Positions 17,780 through 26,595 of a DNA stretch of 64,000 bases are shown here, in pieces (within the stretch, counting starts at the first letter, position 1; each line of letters begins with the position of its first letter). The stretch is from Halovulum marinum (GTDB lineage: Bacteria > Pseudomonadota > Alphaproteobacteria > Rhodobacterales > Rhodobacteraceae), in the NCBI RefSeq assembly GCF_009697225.1, contig NZ_WIND01000002.1:472163-536162 (forward strand). The letters run 5' to 3'. The position numbers were made by a program, and so were the translations under genes. Below the pieces are notes generated by a model. That model saw only the letters and a list, made by a program, of their open reading frames with translations. It did not search any database and was not told where the DNA came from.

Positions 17780-20380
17780 ATGGCGATGACACATTTACTC
17801 CGCCGTGCGGGCAATCGCGCGCAATCGGGCGCGCGGGGAACGCTCAACTTCATCGGCTTCCTGTTCAGCTGGCTGAGCCTGGGCCTGATCATGGGCGTGC
17901 TGGTGCTTGGCGGCATCTTCTACCTCTATGCGCGCGATCTGCCGGACCATCAGCAGCTGGCGCAGTACGAGCCGGCGACGCTGAGCCGGATCTACTCCGC
18001 CCGCGGCCTGATCATGGACGAGTTCGCCCGCGAGCGGCGGATCTTCACGCCGATCGACGAGATCCCCGATCTGGTGAAGGGCGCGTTCCTGTCGGCCGAG
18101 GACAAGAATTTCTACGAGCATCCCGGCTTCGATCTGCGCGGCATGGTCGCGGCGATGGTGCAGGCGGCCAGGGGCGAGACGCTGCGCGGCGCCTCGACCA
18201 TCACCCAGCAGGTGATGAAGAACTTCCTGCTGGACGGCGAGCGCTCGGCGACGCGCAAGATCAAGGAGCTGATCCTGTCGGTGCGCGCGGAATCGACCCT
18301 GAGCAAGGACGACATCCTCGAGCTGTACATGAACGAGATCTTCCTCGGGCAGAATTCCTACGGCGTCACCGCGGCGGCGCAGACCTATTTCGCCAAGACC
18401 CTGGAAGAGCTGACCCCGGCCGAGGCCGCCTATCTGGCGGCGATGCCGAAGGCGCCGTCGAACTACCACCCCGTGCGCGAGAAAGAGGCCGCGGTGTCGC
18501 GGCGGGACTTCGTGCTGCGCGAGATGTTCGAGAACGGCTACATCACCGCCGAGGAGTTCGAGGACGCCATCGCCTCGGATCTGCTGACGGTGCAGTCCGG
18601 CGACGTGCTGTCGTCGCGCGACGCGCTGCCGTCGCGCGACTACTTCACCGACGAGATCCGCCGCCAGCTGGGCGAGAAGCTGGAGGGCGGCGAGGACGAA
18701 CTGTTCACCGGCGGCCTGACCGTGCGCGCCACGGTCGATCCGGAACTGCAGGCCGCCGCCGCCAAGGCGCTGCGCGCCCGGCTCGAGGAATACGACCGCA
18801 GCCGCGGCGTCTACCTGGGCCCGGTCGCCACCATCGGGGCCGACACGCTGACGGACGAAAGCGGCTGGCGCACGGCGCTGGCCGCCAGCCGCGCGCCGCG
18901 CGACGTCGTCGGCTGGATTCCGGCGGTGGTGCTGGAGGTGGGCGAGAGCTCGGCGCGGATCGGCATCGAGGGCGTCGAGGACGACGAGGACGGCCACTTC
19001 CTGACCCTGGGCGACGCGGACTGGATCGGCCGCATCCGCGACGGCGACCGCAGCGGCGGCAAGCCGACAACGGCGGGCGCTCTCTACCGCGTCGGTGACG
19101 TGGTGATGGTCAAGGCGATCACCGAGGGCGGCGAGTTCCAGCGCTGGTCGCTGCGCCAGATCCCCGAGATCGAGGGCGCGTTCATGGCGATGGACGTGAC
19201 CACCGGCCGGGTGCTGGCGATGCAGGGCGGCTTCAGCTACCAGCATTCGGTGTTCAACCGCGCCACCCAGGCGACGCGGCAGCCCGGCTCCAGCTTCAAG
19301 CCGTTCGTCTACGCCGCGGCGCTGGACAGCGGCTACACCCCGGCATCGATCGTCGTCGACGCCCCGGTCGAGGTGGAATCGGGCGGCGAGATCTGGCGGC
19401 CGACGAACTCGTCGAACCGGTTCTACGGCCCGGCGCCGCTGCGCACCGGCATCGAGCAGTCGCGCAACCTGATGACGGTGCGGGTGGCGCAGGACATCGG
19501 CATGGACCGGGTCAGCGCCTATGCCGAACGCCTGGGCGTCTACGACGACATGCCGGAATACCTCAGCTACGCGCTGGGGGCGGGCGAGACGACGCTGTTC
19601 AAGATGGTCGCCGCCTACGCGATGTTCGGCAACGGCGGCAAGCGGGTCGAGCCGACGCTGGTCGACCGGGTGCAGGACCGCTACGGCCGCACCATCTACC
19701 GCCACGACCAGCGCGGCTGCCGCGGCTGCGAGGCCGAGGAGTTCGCCGGCGAGCTGCCCTGGATCTGGGATCCGGCGCGGCAGGTGATGGACCCGGTGAC
19801 CGCCTACCAGCTGAGCTCGATGATGCAGGGCGTGGTGTCGCGCGGCACCGCCGCCAGCACCGTCGGCGCCCGGCTCGGCGTGCCGATCTCGGGCAAGACC
19901 GGCACCACCAACGACGCCAAGGATGCGTGGTTCCTGGGCTTCACCCCGCGGATCGCGGCGGGCTGCTACATCGGCTTCGACACGCCGCGGAACATGGGCT
20001 CGGGCGCCTACGGCGGCACGCTGTGCGGCCCCGTGTTCGCCGATTTCATGGAGGTGGCGCTGAAGGACCACGGCAGCTTCGAGCGGCCGCAGCCGCCGAA
20101 CACGGTGTTCGTCAAGATCGACCGCTTCACCGGCCAGCGCCTGCCGGACAACGCCTCGGGCGAGCAGGTGGTGACCGAGCTGTTCCGCCGCGGCGAGGAG
20201 CCGTCGGTCGGCGGCTACGGCACCTTCGTCGACGGCGGCTTCGCCATGGGCGCGGACCTGCCGCTGTTCAGCCGCGAGGAGGGCGGGCAGTCGGCGCAGA
20301 GCGTCACCCGCGACGGCCAGCGCAAGGTGATCCGCACCAGCCCGTCGTTCGGCACCCTGTCCTCCGGCGGGCTGTACTGA
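17780..20380 (+). CDS. Penicillin-binding protein 1A (bifunctional transglycosylase/transpeptidase)
   Basis: 866 residues: N-terminal membrane helix (about 28-50), a GT51 glycosyltransferase domain with EDKNFYEHPGFD and RGASTITQQ (about 75-250), an OB-like insert, and a transpeptidase domain with the active-site S504-x-x-K507 (QPGSSFKPF), the SRN triad (EQSRNLM) and KTGTT starting at K706. It polymerises glycan strands and cross-links peptides at the outer face of the inner membrane. Length is typical of class A PBP1A. It follows the amidase on the same strand by 15 bases, so two peptidoglycan enzymes are likely co-expressed. Confidence 0.97.
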   Translation: MAMTHLLRRAGNRAQSGARGTLNFIGFLFSWLSLGLIMGVLVLGGIFYLYARDLPDHQQLAQYEPATLSRIYSARGLIMDEFARERRIFTPIDEIPDLVKGAFLSAEDKNFYEHPGFDLRGMVAAMVQAARGETLRGASTITQQVMKNFLLDGERSATRKIKELILSVRAESTLSKDDILELYMNEIFLGQNSYGVTAAAQTYFAKTLEELTPAEAAYLAAMPKAPSNYHPVREKEAAVSRRDFVLREMFENGYITAEEFEDAIASDLLTVQSGDVLSSRDALPSRDYFTDEIRRQLGEKLEGGEDELFTGGLTVRATVDPELQAAAAKALRARLEEYDRSRGVYLGPVATIGADTLTDESGWRTALAASRAPRDVVGWIPAVVLEVGESSARIGIEGVEDDEDGHFLTLGDADWIGRIRDGDRSGGKPTTAGALYRVGDVVMVKAITEGGEFQRWSLRQIPEIEGAFMAMDVTTGRVLAMQGGFSYQHSVFNRATQATRQPGSSFKPFVYAAALDSGYTPASIVVDAPVEVESGGEIWRPTNSSNRFYGPAPLRTGIEQSRNLMTVRVAQDIGMDRVSAYAERLGVYDDMPEYLSYALGAGETTLFKMVAAYAMFGNGGKRVEPTLVDRVQDRYGRTIYRHDQRGCRGCEAEEFAGELPWIWDPARQVMDPVTAYQLSSMMQGVVSRGTAASTVGARLGVPISGKTGTTNDAKDAWFLGFTPRIAAGCYIGFDTPRNMGSGAYGGTLCGPVFADFMEVALKDHGSFERPQPPNTVFVKIDRFTGQRLPDNASGEQVVTELFRRGEEPSVGGYGTFVDGGFAMGADLPLFSREEGGQSAQSVTRDGQRKVIRTSPSFGTLSSGGLY

Positions 20381-20423
20381 GCCGGAGCGCGGCCTTGTAG
20401 CTTCCGGCGGCATTTCCTAGAAC

Positions 20424-20457
20424 GTCCGGGCCGCCGTCGACCGACGCCGGCCCGGAC
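20424..20457 (+). other. Long hairpin in the prfB leader
   Basis: Arms GTCCGGGCC and GGCCCGGAC (perfect 9 bp) enclose a second short stem CGTC/GACG, ending 19 bases before the prfB start. There is no following T-run, so it is not a standard terminator of the upstream PBP gene; it may stabilise RNA or influence prfB translation. Confidence 0.5.
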
Positions 20458-20476
20458 ATGGAAGAAGACGGCACCG

Positions 20477-21598
20477 ATGCGCGCAGAGACCGAGAACAAC
20501 ATCGCGGACATCCGGAAGTCGCTGGACCTGCTGCGGCAGCGGCTGGGCGAGACCGCCGAGCATCGGCTGGAAGAGCTGAACGCGATGTCCGAGGATCCGG
20601 ACCTGTGGAGCGACCCGGCCCGCGCCCAGAAGCTGATGCGCGAGCGCCAGCAGCTGTCCGACGCGCTGGACCGGTTCGCCGGTTTCCGCACCGAGCTGCA
20701 GGACAACCGCGACCTGATCGAACTGGGCGAGGCCGAGGACGATACCGAGGTCGTCGCCGAGGCCGAGGCCGCGATCGCCGATCTGAAGCTGCGCACCGCG
20801 CAGGCCGAGCTGGAGGCGCTGCTGGACGGCGAGGCCGACGGCAACGACACCTTCCTCGAGATCAACGCCGGCGCCGGCGGCACCGAGGCCTGCGACTGGG
20901 CGCAGATGCTGCAGCGCATGTACGTCCGCTGGGCCGAGGCGCACGGCTACAGGGTCGAGCTGCAGTCCGAGGAAGCGGGCGCCGAGGCGGGGATCAAGTC
21001 GGTCGCCTACAAGATTTCGGGCGCCAACGCCTACGGCTGGCTGAAGTCCGAGTCGGGCGTACACCGGCTGGTGCGGATCTCGCCCTTCGGCAAGGGCACG
21101 CGCGAGACCTCGTTCGCCAGCGTGTGGGTGTACCCCGTGGTCGACGACAACATCGAGATCGAGGTCAACCCGGCCGACATCCGCATCGACACCTACCGGT
21201 CCTCGGGCGCGGGCGGCCAGCACGTCAACACCACCGATTCGGCGGTGCGGATCACCCACGCGCCCACGGGCATCGTGGTGACCAGTTCCGAGAAGTCGCA
21301 GCACCAGAACCGCGACATCGCGATGAAGGCGCTGAAATCGCGGCTCTACCAGATGGAGCTGGACAAGCGGAACGCCGAGATCAACGCCCAGCACGAGGCC
21401 AAGGGCAGCGCCGGCTGGGGCAACCAGATCCGGTCCTATGTGCTGCAGCCCTACCAGATGGTGAAGGACCTGCGCACCAACGTCGAGACCTCGGACACGC
21501 AGGGCGTGCTGGACGGCGACCTGGACGCGTTCATGGCCGCCGCGCTGGCGCAGGAAGTTTCCGGCAAGAGCCGCGCCGAGGCCAACGCCGAGGATTGA
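20477..21598 (+). CDS. prfB: Peptide chain release factor 2
   Basis: 373 residues in one uninterrupted frame. The stop-codon recognition motif SPF (RISPFGKG) marks it as RF2 (UGA/UAA) and not RF1, and the GGQ motif ([10 protein letters not shown]) promotes peptide release. Unlike E. coli and many other bacteria, no programmed +1 frameshift with an in-frame UGA near codon 25 is present: the N-terminus reads straight through. This absence is known in part of the bacteria. ATG at 20477 gives the usual N-terminus. Confidence 0.97.
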   Translation: MRAETENNIADIRKSLDLLRQRLGETAEHRLEELNAMSEDPDLWSDPARAQKLMRERQQLSDALDRFAGFRTELQDNRDLIELGEAEDDTEVVAEAEAAIADLKLRTAQAELEALLDGEADGNDTFLEINAGAGGTEACDWAQMLQRMYVRWAEAHGYRVELQSEEAGAEAGIKSVAYKISGANAYGWLKSESGVHRLVRISPFGKGTRETSFASVWVYPVVDDNIEIEVNPADIRIDTYRSSGAGGQHVNTTDSAVRITHAPTGIVVTSSEKSQHQNRDIAMKALKSRLYQMELDKRNAEINAQHEAKGSAGWGNQIRSYVLQPYQMVKDLRTNVETSDTQGVLDGDLDAFMAAALAQEVSGKSRAEANAED

Positions 21599-21660
21599 GC
21601 GGGCGGCGGAACCGCACACCCGCGAGCGGCGTTCGTTCTCCGTACCAAGGGGGAATGAAC

Positions 21661-21840
21661 ATGAAGGACATCTTCCGGATCATCATCGCGATCATCCTGC
21701 CGCCGCTCGGGGTCCTGCTGGAAGTGGGCCTGGGCAAGCACTTCTGGATCAACATCCTGCTGACGATCCTGGGTTATGTCCCCGGCATCGTGCACGCGGT
21801 CTACATCATCGCCCGCGATGAACGCCCGCACACCATCTGA
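21661..21840 (+). CDS. YqaE/Pmp3-family small membrane protein
   Basis: A 59-residue proteolipid with two membrane helices (about 3-20 and 28-50) and the family signature IILPPLGVLLEVGLGKHFWINILLTILGYVPGIVHAVYII. Pmp3/YqaE proteins are linked to salt, low-temperature and membrane-potential stress, with unknown mechanism. The ATG at 21661 has AAGGGGG seven bases upstream; the ATG two codons earlier is too close to it. The following DUF4112 gene overlaps its 3' end. Confidence 0.92.
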   Translation: MKDIFRIIIAIILPPLGVLLEVGLGKHFWINILLTILGYVPGIVHAVYIIARDERPHTI

Positions 21841-22300
21841 TCGGGTGGCCGATCCGGTCTCGGGCGCCTCGACCGAATCGATGGCCGAGGTCGTCGCCGC
21901 CGACGATCCGCACATGGCCGAGCTCGACCAGTTGGCGCGTCTGCTCGACAGCCGGTTCCGGGTGCTGGGCATCCGCTTCGGCTGGGACGGCCTGCTGGGC
22001 CTGATTCCGGGCGTGGGCGACGCGGCGACGCTGGCGCCGGCCGCCTGGCTGATCTGGCGCGGTCACCGCATGGGCGCCCGTCGCCGCACGCTGGTGCGCA
22101 TGGGGATGAACACCGCGATCGATACCGTGATCGGCGGCATCCCGGTGGTCGGCGATCTGTTCGACATCGGCTTCAAGAGCAACCTGCGCAACGTCGATCT
22201 GCTGCGGCGCGAGCTGTCGCGCAAGGCGCGGACGCGCAGCGGCCCGGCGGCGCGGCGCCGGCAGGATCGCCCGGCCCAGACCGGCGCGCGCCGCCGCTGA
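21818..22300 (+). CDS. DUF4112 domain-containing protein
   Basis: About 160 residues with the DUF4112 pattern: LDQLARLLDSRFRVLGIRFGWDGLLGLIPGVGDAATLAPAAWLI, a second hydrophobic stretch MNTAIDTVIGGIPVVGDLFDIGFKSNLRN, and a basic tail rich in Arg. Two hydrophobic segments suggest membrane association. ATG 21818 overlaps the YqaE gene by 23 bases; ATG 21881 would remove the poorly conserved first 21 residues. Neither has a clear ribosome site, so translational coupling to yqaE is likely. Function unknown. Confidence 0.8.
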   Translation: MNARTPSDRVADPVSGASTESMAEVVAADDPHMAELDQLARLLDSRFRVLGIRFGWDGLLGLIPGVGDAATLAPAAWLIWRGHRMGARRRTLVRMGMNTAIDTVIGGIPVVGDLFDIGFKSNLRNVDLLRRELSRKARTRSGPAARRRQDRPAQTGARRR

Positions 22301-22485
22301 CGCCATCTTCGGTCTGCCGGTTCTTCGGGCAGGCACGCCGCTGTCTGACGCATAAATCATCACTTCCGGCATTCCGCCCCCTGCCGCGCCCCCCCGAGCT
22401 TGCCTTGCCGCCGCCGCCCCGCGACGACTTCCCGCCAATGCAGAAGCGGCCGCACAAAGCGGCCCGGAGCGGGAGATGAAACGGA

Positions 22486-23667
22486 ATGAATGGCGCGGAT
22501 ACCGCCTGGCTGATCGTGGCCACGGCGCTGGTACTTTTCATGACCCTGCCGGGGCTTGCCCTGTTCTACGGCGGGCTGGTGCGCTCGCGCAATGTGCTCA
22601 GCGTGCTGATGCAGACGATGTCGATCGCCTGCCTGATGTCGGTGCTGTGGCTGGTCGCCGGCTACTCGATCGCCTTCGGCCCGGCCGAAAGCGGGCTGTT
22701 CGGCGGATTCGGCAAGATGTTCCTGGCCGGCGTCGACGCCGAGACCCTGTCGGGTACGATCCCCGAGGTGCTGTTCTTCGCCTTCCAGATGACCTTCGCG
22801 ATCATCACCCCGGCGCTGATCGTCGGCGCCTATGTCGAGCGCATCTCCTACGGGTTCGTGATGCTGTTCTCGGCGCTGTGGATGCTGCTGTGCTACGCGC
22901 CGGTGGCGCACTGGGTCTGGGGCGGCGGGATGCTGGCCGACGGCGGCATCCTGGGCGCGACGGGAGCGAGGGATTTCGCCGGCGGCATCGTCGTGCACGA
23001 GACCGCCGGGATCGCGGCGCTGGTGGTGGCGCTGGTGCTGGGCGCACGCGGCGACAGGTCCAAGCCGCCGCACAACCCCGGTTACGTCATGATCGGCGCG
23101 TCGATGCTGTGGGTCGGCTGGTTCGGCTTCAACGCCGGCTCGCAGCTGGCGGCGGACGGCGGCGCGGCGATGGCGCTGGTGGTCACGCACATCTCGGCCG
23201 CCACCGCCTCGCTGTCGTGGGCGCTGTGGGAGCGGATCAAGTACGGCAAGGCGTCGATGGTCGGCCTGGTCACCGGCACGATCGCCGGCCTGGCCTCGAT
23301 CACCCCGGCGTCGGGCTTCGTCGGACCGGTCGAGGCGCTGGTGATCGGCGCGGTCGCCGGCGTGCTGTGCCAGGAGGCCTGCCGCGTGGTGAAGGAGATG
23401 CTGAAGATCGACGACACGCTCGACGTGTTCGCGGTGCATGGCGTCGGCGGCATCTTCGGCACGATCATGATCGCCGTGTTCGGCGCCGGCAGCCTGGGCG
23501 CACAGCTGGGCGCGCTGGCGGTGGTCGGCCTCTACACGCTGGTGGTGACCTTCGTGCTGGTGAAGATCGTCGCGCTGGTGTTCCCGATCCGCGTCACCGA
23601 AGAGGACGAACTGGTCGGCCTCGACCTGGCCTCGCACGGCGAGCGCGCCTACGACGTGGTGTCGTGA
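22486..23667 (+). CDS. amt: Ammonium transporter (Amt/MEP/Rh family)
   Basis: 393 residues, about eleven membrane helices. Family motifs are present: FYGGLVRSRNVLSVLMQ near the N-terminus, DFAGGIVVHETAGIAALV with the first pore His, and DVFAVHGVGGIFGTI with the second pore His. It conducts ammonium across the inner membrane. Most amt genes in proteobacteria sit next to glnK (the PII regulator); none is present here, so it may be a second, unlinked Amt copy. There is no recognisable signal peptide before the first helix. Confidence 0.95.
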   Translation: MNGADTAWLIVATALVLFMTLPGLALFYGGLVRSRNVLSVLMQTMSIACLMSVLWLVAGYSIAFGPAESGLFGGFGKMFLAGVDAETLSGTIPEVLFFAFQMTFAIITPALIVGAYVERISYGFVMLFSALWMLLCYAPVAHWVWGGGMLADGGILGATGARDFAGGIVVHETAGIAALVVALVLGARGDRSKPPHNPGYVMIGASMLWVGWFGFNAGSQLAADGGAAMALVVTHISAATASLSWALWERIKYGKASMVGLVTGTIAGLASITPASGFVGPVEALVIGAVAGVLCQEACRVVKEMLKIDDTLDVFAVHGVGGIFGTIMIAVFGAGSLGAQLGALAVVGLYTLVVTFVLVKIVALVFPIRVTEEDELVGLDLASHGERAYDVVS

Positions 23668-23725
23668 TCCGGACCGCCGCGGACCGGGCGAGCGGGCACC
23701 CCGCCCGGCCGGTCCATGGCCCGGC

Positions 23726-23749
23726 CTATTCGGCCATCTATTCGGCCAT
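23726..23749. repeat. 12-bp tandem duplication spanning the stop codon of the GFA gene
   Basis: CTATTCGGCCAT occurs twice (23726-23737 and 23738-23749). On the minus strand each copy reads ATG GCC GAA TAG, so the gene ends Met-Ala-Glu-stop and an in-frame identical Met-Ala-Glu-stop follows at once. Confidence 0.92.
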
Positions 23750-24166
23750 GACCTCGCCCGATCCGCCAAGCTCGGCGGGGAAGTCCCGCAGCTTCGGCAA
23801 CCCGTCCTTCATCGGCAGCACGGTCTCGGCATAGTTCACGTGCACGCCGGGCGTGAATGCGATGCCGGGAAGCACCGCGGCGTAAACGTCGACCAGTTTC
23901 AGCCCCGGATGCCGGGCCATGACGTGCCCGCCGCAGTCCTTGCACCACATCCGGTCGGAGTTCTCGGTCTTGTTGTACTGTCCCAGGCGATCCTGCCCGC
24001 GGGTGACGCGCACCTTGTCGGGCGCCCACAGGGTGAAGGCGTTCACCGGGCCGGCCGACCAGTGACGGCAGCTGGCGCAGTGGCAGTAGCCCATCGCCTC
24101 GGGCGCGCCCGTCACCTCGATCTCGACGGTGCCGCAGAAGCATGTTCCGGTCTGCGTGTCGCTCAT
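23738..24166 (-). CDS. GFA (glutathione-dependent formaldehyde-activating) family protein
   Basis: 142 residues with the cysteine pattern of the GFA zinc fold: GTCFCGTVEIEV, YCHCASCRHWS, and MWCKDCGGHV. These bind two zinc ions in the characterised family member Gfa; many family members have other or unknown roles. Start ATG 24164-24166 is preceded by AGGGGAAATTGTC. A long inverted repeat sits immediately upstream (24190-24229). It ends 70 bases from the convergent amt gene. Enzymatic activity with formaldehyde and glutathione is not implied, since no formaldehyde genes are nearby. Confidence 0.88.
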   Translation of the reverse strand: MSDTQTGTCFCGTVEIEVTGAPEAMGYCHCASCRHWSAGPVNAFTLWAPDKVRVTRGQDRLGQYNKTENSDRMWCKDCGGHVMARHPGLKLVDVYAAVLPGIAFTPGVHVNYAETVLPMKDGLPKLRDFPAELGGSGEVMAE

Positions 24167-24189
24167 GACAATTTCCCCTGTTTGCCCCG

Positions 24190-24229
24190 CCGTGTGGCAG
24201 GGACTCCCCTGTTTTTCCCTGCCGCACGG
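24190..24229 (-). promoter_or_regulatory. 14-bp inverted repeat upstream of the GFA gene
   Basis: CCGTGTGGCAGGGA (24190-24203) and TCCCTGCCGCACGG (24216-24229) are inverted repeats with one mismatch, separated by 12 bases. It lies 24 bases before the GFA start codon and could be an operator or an mRNA hairpin next to the ribosome site. Confidence 0.5.
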
Positions 24230-24342
24230 CAGGGGGCGGGCCGGAGCATAGCACATGCACCCCTCGCATCGAACGCCTTCGGGGAACCGCTTGGGGCGAG
24301 GGCAGCCACGCCCGGTATCTCGCGGATGGCGTGAGCACCACC

Positions 24343-24371
24343 AAAAAAAAGGCACCGCGAAGGGCGGTGCC
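24343..24371 (-). terminator. Rho-independent terminator of the bactofilin operon
   Basis: On the minus strand the perfect 8-bp stem GGCACCGC / GCGGTGCC with a 5-base loop is followed by eight T. It begins about 33 bases after the bactofilin stop codon. Confidence 0.95.
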
Positions 24372-24403
24372 GAGCAGACAGATGCCTGATGCGTCGGGGC
24401 CTG

Positions 24404-24928
24404 TCAGCCGCCGTTGTTGGCGCTGGGCAGCGGTTTCTTCTGGCCGTCGTTCTTCAGCGGATCGTCGTTGCGCTGGACCGAGCCCTCGAAATGGGCGCCG
24501 CTCTCTATGGCGATGGTCTTGTGGACGATGTCGCCCTCGACGCGCGCGGTCGCGGTCAGGCGGACCTTCAGCCCGCGCACGCGGCCGACGACGCGGCCGG
24601 TGACGACGACGTCATCGGCGACGACCTCGCCCTTGACGGTGGCGTTCTCGCCGACGGTCAGCAGGTGCGCGTGGATGTCGCCCTCGACCGAGCCCTCGAT
24701 CTGGATGTCGCCGGCGGTCTTCAGGTGACCGGTCACCACCAGGTCCGACGACAGCACCGAGGGCTGCGCCTTGGGCTTGGACTGCGCCGGCGCCGTGCTG
24801 GCGCCGGTGCTCGGGCCCGAGCTGGGCGCCGACGCGGGCGGCGAGCCCGGCGGCGTGGACGGCTTGGCCGTGGTGGTGGTTGCGGTGGGGGCGTCCTGCC
24901 CCTCGTGCGGTTTGTTCTTAGAAAACAT
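24404..24928 (-). CDS. Bactofilin family polymer-forming protein
   Basis: 174 residues. An N-terminal disordered Pro/Thr/Ser/Ala-rich segment (about 10-58) precedes the right-handed beta-helix of bactofilins (about 60-160), with hydrophobic repeats such as IQIEGSVEGDIHAHLLTVGENATVKGEVVADDVVVTG. Bactofilins self-assemble without nucleotide into cytoskeletal filaments at the membrane and can recruit peptidoglycan enzymes. The first 11 bases overlap the 3' end of the upstream M23 peptidase gene, a conserved pairing in proteobacteria. Confidence 0.93.
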   Translation of the reverse strand: MFSKNKPHEGQDAPTATTTTAKPSTPPGSPPASAPSSGPSTGASTAPAQSKPKAQPSVLSSDLVVTGHLKTAGDIQIEGSVEGDIHAHLLTVGENATVKGEVVADDVVVTGRVVGRVRGLKVRLTATARVEGDIVHKTIAIESGAHFEGSVQRNDDPLKNDGQKKPLPSANNGG

Positions 24929-26243
24929 CTTGAGCAGCCTTTATGTATGTCAGCGGGTTTACCGGACTGCCACCAAGCCGCACCTCGTAGTGCAGGTGTA
25001 CGCCGGTACTGCGACCCGTGTTCCCCATATCGCCGATATGATCGCCGCGGGCAATCCGATCACCGACCTTGACACGGATTTTGTCCTGATGGGCGTAGTA
25101 GGTTTCAAAGCCGAAGGCGTGCTGGATCTTGACCAGCTTGCCGAAGCCGCTGGACCAGCCGGCATAGGTCACGACCCCGTCGGCCGTGGCCTCGATCCGG
25201 GTGCCGCGCGGCCCGGCCAGGTCGATGCCGTTGTGCGCGCGGCGGCTGCCGTTCTTGGGATCGTTGCGGGGGCCGAAGCCGCTGGTGAAGCGGTGCGCCT
25301 GGCGCACCGGCATCGTGAACGGGATCTTGGTCGCCGCGATCCGCATCATGTTCGTGCGGTCCATGCCGGCCATCAGGCTGGCCAGGCGGGCGTTGGCTTC
25401 GGGCTCGTCGCCGCCGGCGAGGCTGGCGGGGATCACCATGCCGTCGCCGCCGATGCCGCTGTACTCGCTGCTGACCTTCCGCAGCAGGCTGTCGACGTCC
25501 AGGCCGGTGCCCTCGAACAACTTCTCGAGCGGCTTGAACGACACCTGCACCGCGTCCTCGAGGGTGGCGATCAGCCGCTCCTGCCGGTCGGCGGCGATCT
25601 CCATGCGCAGCTTCATCGCGGTGATCTGGGTGCGCAGCCGGGTCATGTCCTCGCGCTGGGTGTCGCGGTCGCGCACGGCGCTCTGCAGCATGTCGGACAT
25701 CGCGTCGAGCACGACCTCCATCTCGCCGGCCTGCGCGGCGTCGTCGCCCAGGTCGGTGCGCAGCGAGGCGAGCCGGCTGTCCAGCCGCGCCGCGCGCTGC
25801 TCGGCGGCATCGCGGTTCTGCACCGCCTGGACCAGCTGGGTGCGCATCGCGTCCAGCTCGGCGGCCAGTTCGTCCTCGGCGTCCAGGCTCGTCCGCAGCA
25901 TCCGCTGCTGCGCGACGATCCGCGCCAGCGCGGCGTCCAGCTTCGCGGTCGCCTCGCGGGCGCGCTCGGTGGCCGCTGCCAGCCGCGTGTCCAGCGCCTC
26001 GATGCGCTCGCCATAGGCCTGCTCGACCATGCCGACCTCGGCGCCCTGGCCGGTGTCGCCCAGAGACGAGACCAGGAAGCCGGCGGTCGCCGTCAGCGTC
26101 CAGCCCAGCCCCAGCGCGGCGGCCGCGGCCAGCACCGTCATCCGGCCGCGCGTCAGCCGGATCTCGTGGGTGGCCGTCGAGGTTTCGATGAGAATGCGGT
26201 GTGTACCGGTTTCGGTCTCGGTCGCGGTGTTTTCAGCCGCCAT
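24918..26243 (-). CDS. M23 family metallopeptidase (LytM-type) with membrane anchor and coiled coil
   Basis: 441 residues: a cytoplasmic N-terminus of about 38 residues, one membrane helix (about 45-65), a long coiled coil (about 75-245), and a C-terminal LytM domain with HNGIDL and HLHYEV supplying zinc ligands, plus the THR-type GGSPVNPL end. With all zinc-ligand residues present it is probably an active peptidoglycan endopeptidase, not a degenerate activator. It is co-transcribed with bactofilin through an 11-base overlap, suggesting that the bactofilin polymer positions this hydrolase. Confidence 0.93.
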   Translation of the reverse strand: MAAENTATETETGTHRILIETSTATHEIRLTRGRMTVLAAAAALGLGWTLTATAGFLVSSLGDTGQGAEVGMVEQAYGERIEALDTRLAAATERAREATAKLDAALARIVAQQRMLRTSLDAEDELAAELDAMRTQLVQAVQNRDAAEQRAARLDSRLASLRTDLGDDAAQAGEMEVVLDAMSDMLQSAVRDRDTQREDMTRLRTQITAMKLRMEIAADRQERLIATLEDAVQVSFKPLEKLFEGTGLDVDSLLRKVSSEYSGIGGDGMVIPASLAGGDEPEANARLASLMAGMDRTNMMRIAATKIPFTMPVRQAHRFTSGFGPRNDPKNGSRRAHNGIDLAGPRGTRIEATADGVVTYAGWSSGFGKLVKIQHAFGFETYYAHQDKIRVKVGDRIARGDHIGDMGNTGRSTGVHLHYEVRLGGSPVNPLTYIKAAQDVF

Positions 26244-26595
26244 CGTGTGCCGCCATCGTGTTCGGATCTTCCGTTGTTGTTGTCTGCCCGCGCCTGCCTG
26301 CGGCCCCGGTTCCGACTGTTCCGACGTGCTTAGCCAAGCCGGGCGTCCGGCGCAACGTCACGCCCGGCGCCGGGCGGTCGCGTCGGCGAAATGCCGCTCA
26401 CGGGGGCGTGTGCGCGCGTGTGCGGCGTTTTTCTGCGGCGGCGTGGTCTGGCGGTCACGCCCTGGCGTCGGCTCGCGCCACGCGCTCGCCGGGGCTCCGG
26501 CCAGAGGAACCCGATCCCGGATCGCCACCGGCGCGAGCCGATCGTCGTCGGCAGGCGGGGCGCCTCGCCGCCCGGCGCGGCGGCAGGATCCGCGT
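26244..26595. other. Intergenic region between M23 peptidase and bcp, no gene seen
   Basis: 352 bases between the start of the M23 peptidase and the end of the peroxiredoxin gene. Open frames here are low-complexity Arg/Pro-rich shadows without ribosome sites. The upstream control region of the peptidase gene must lie in the first part; I see no convincing promoter or structure. Confidence 0.5.
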
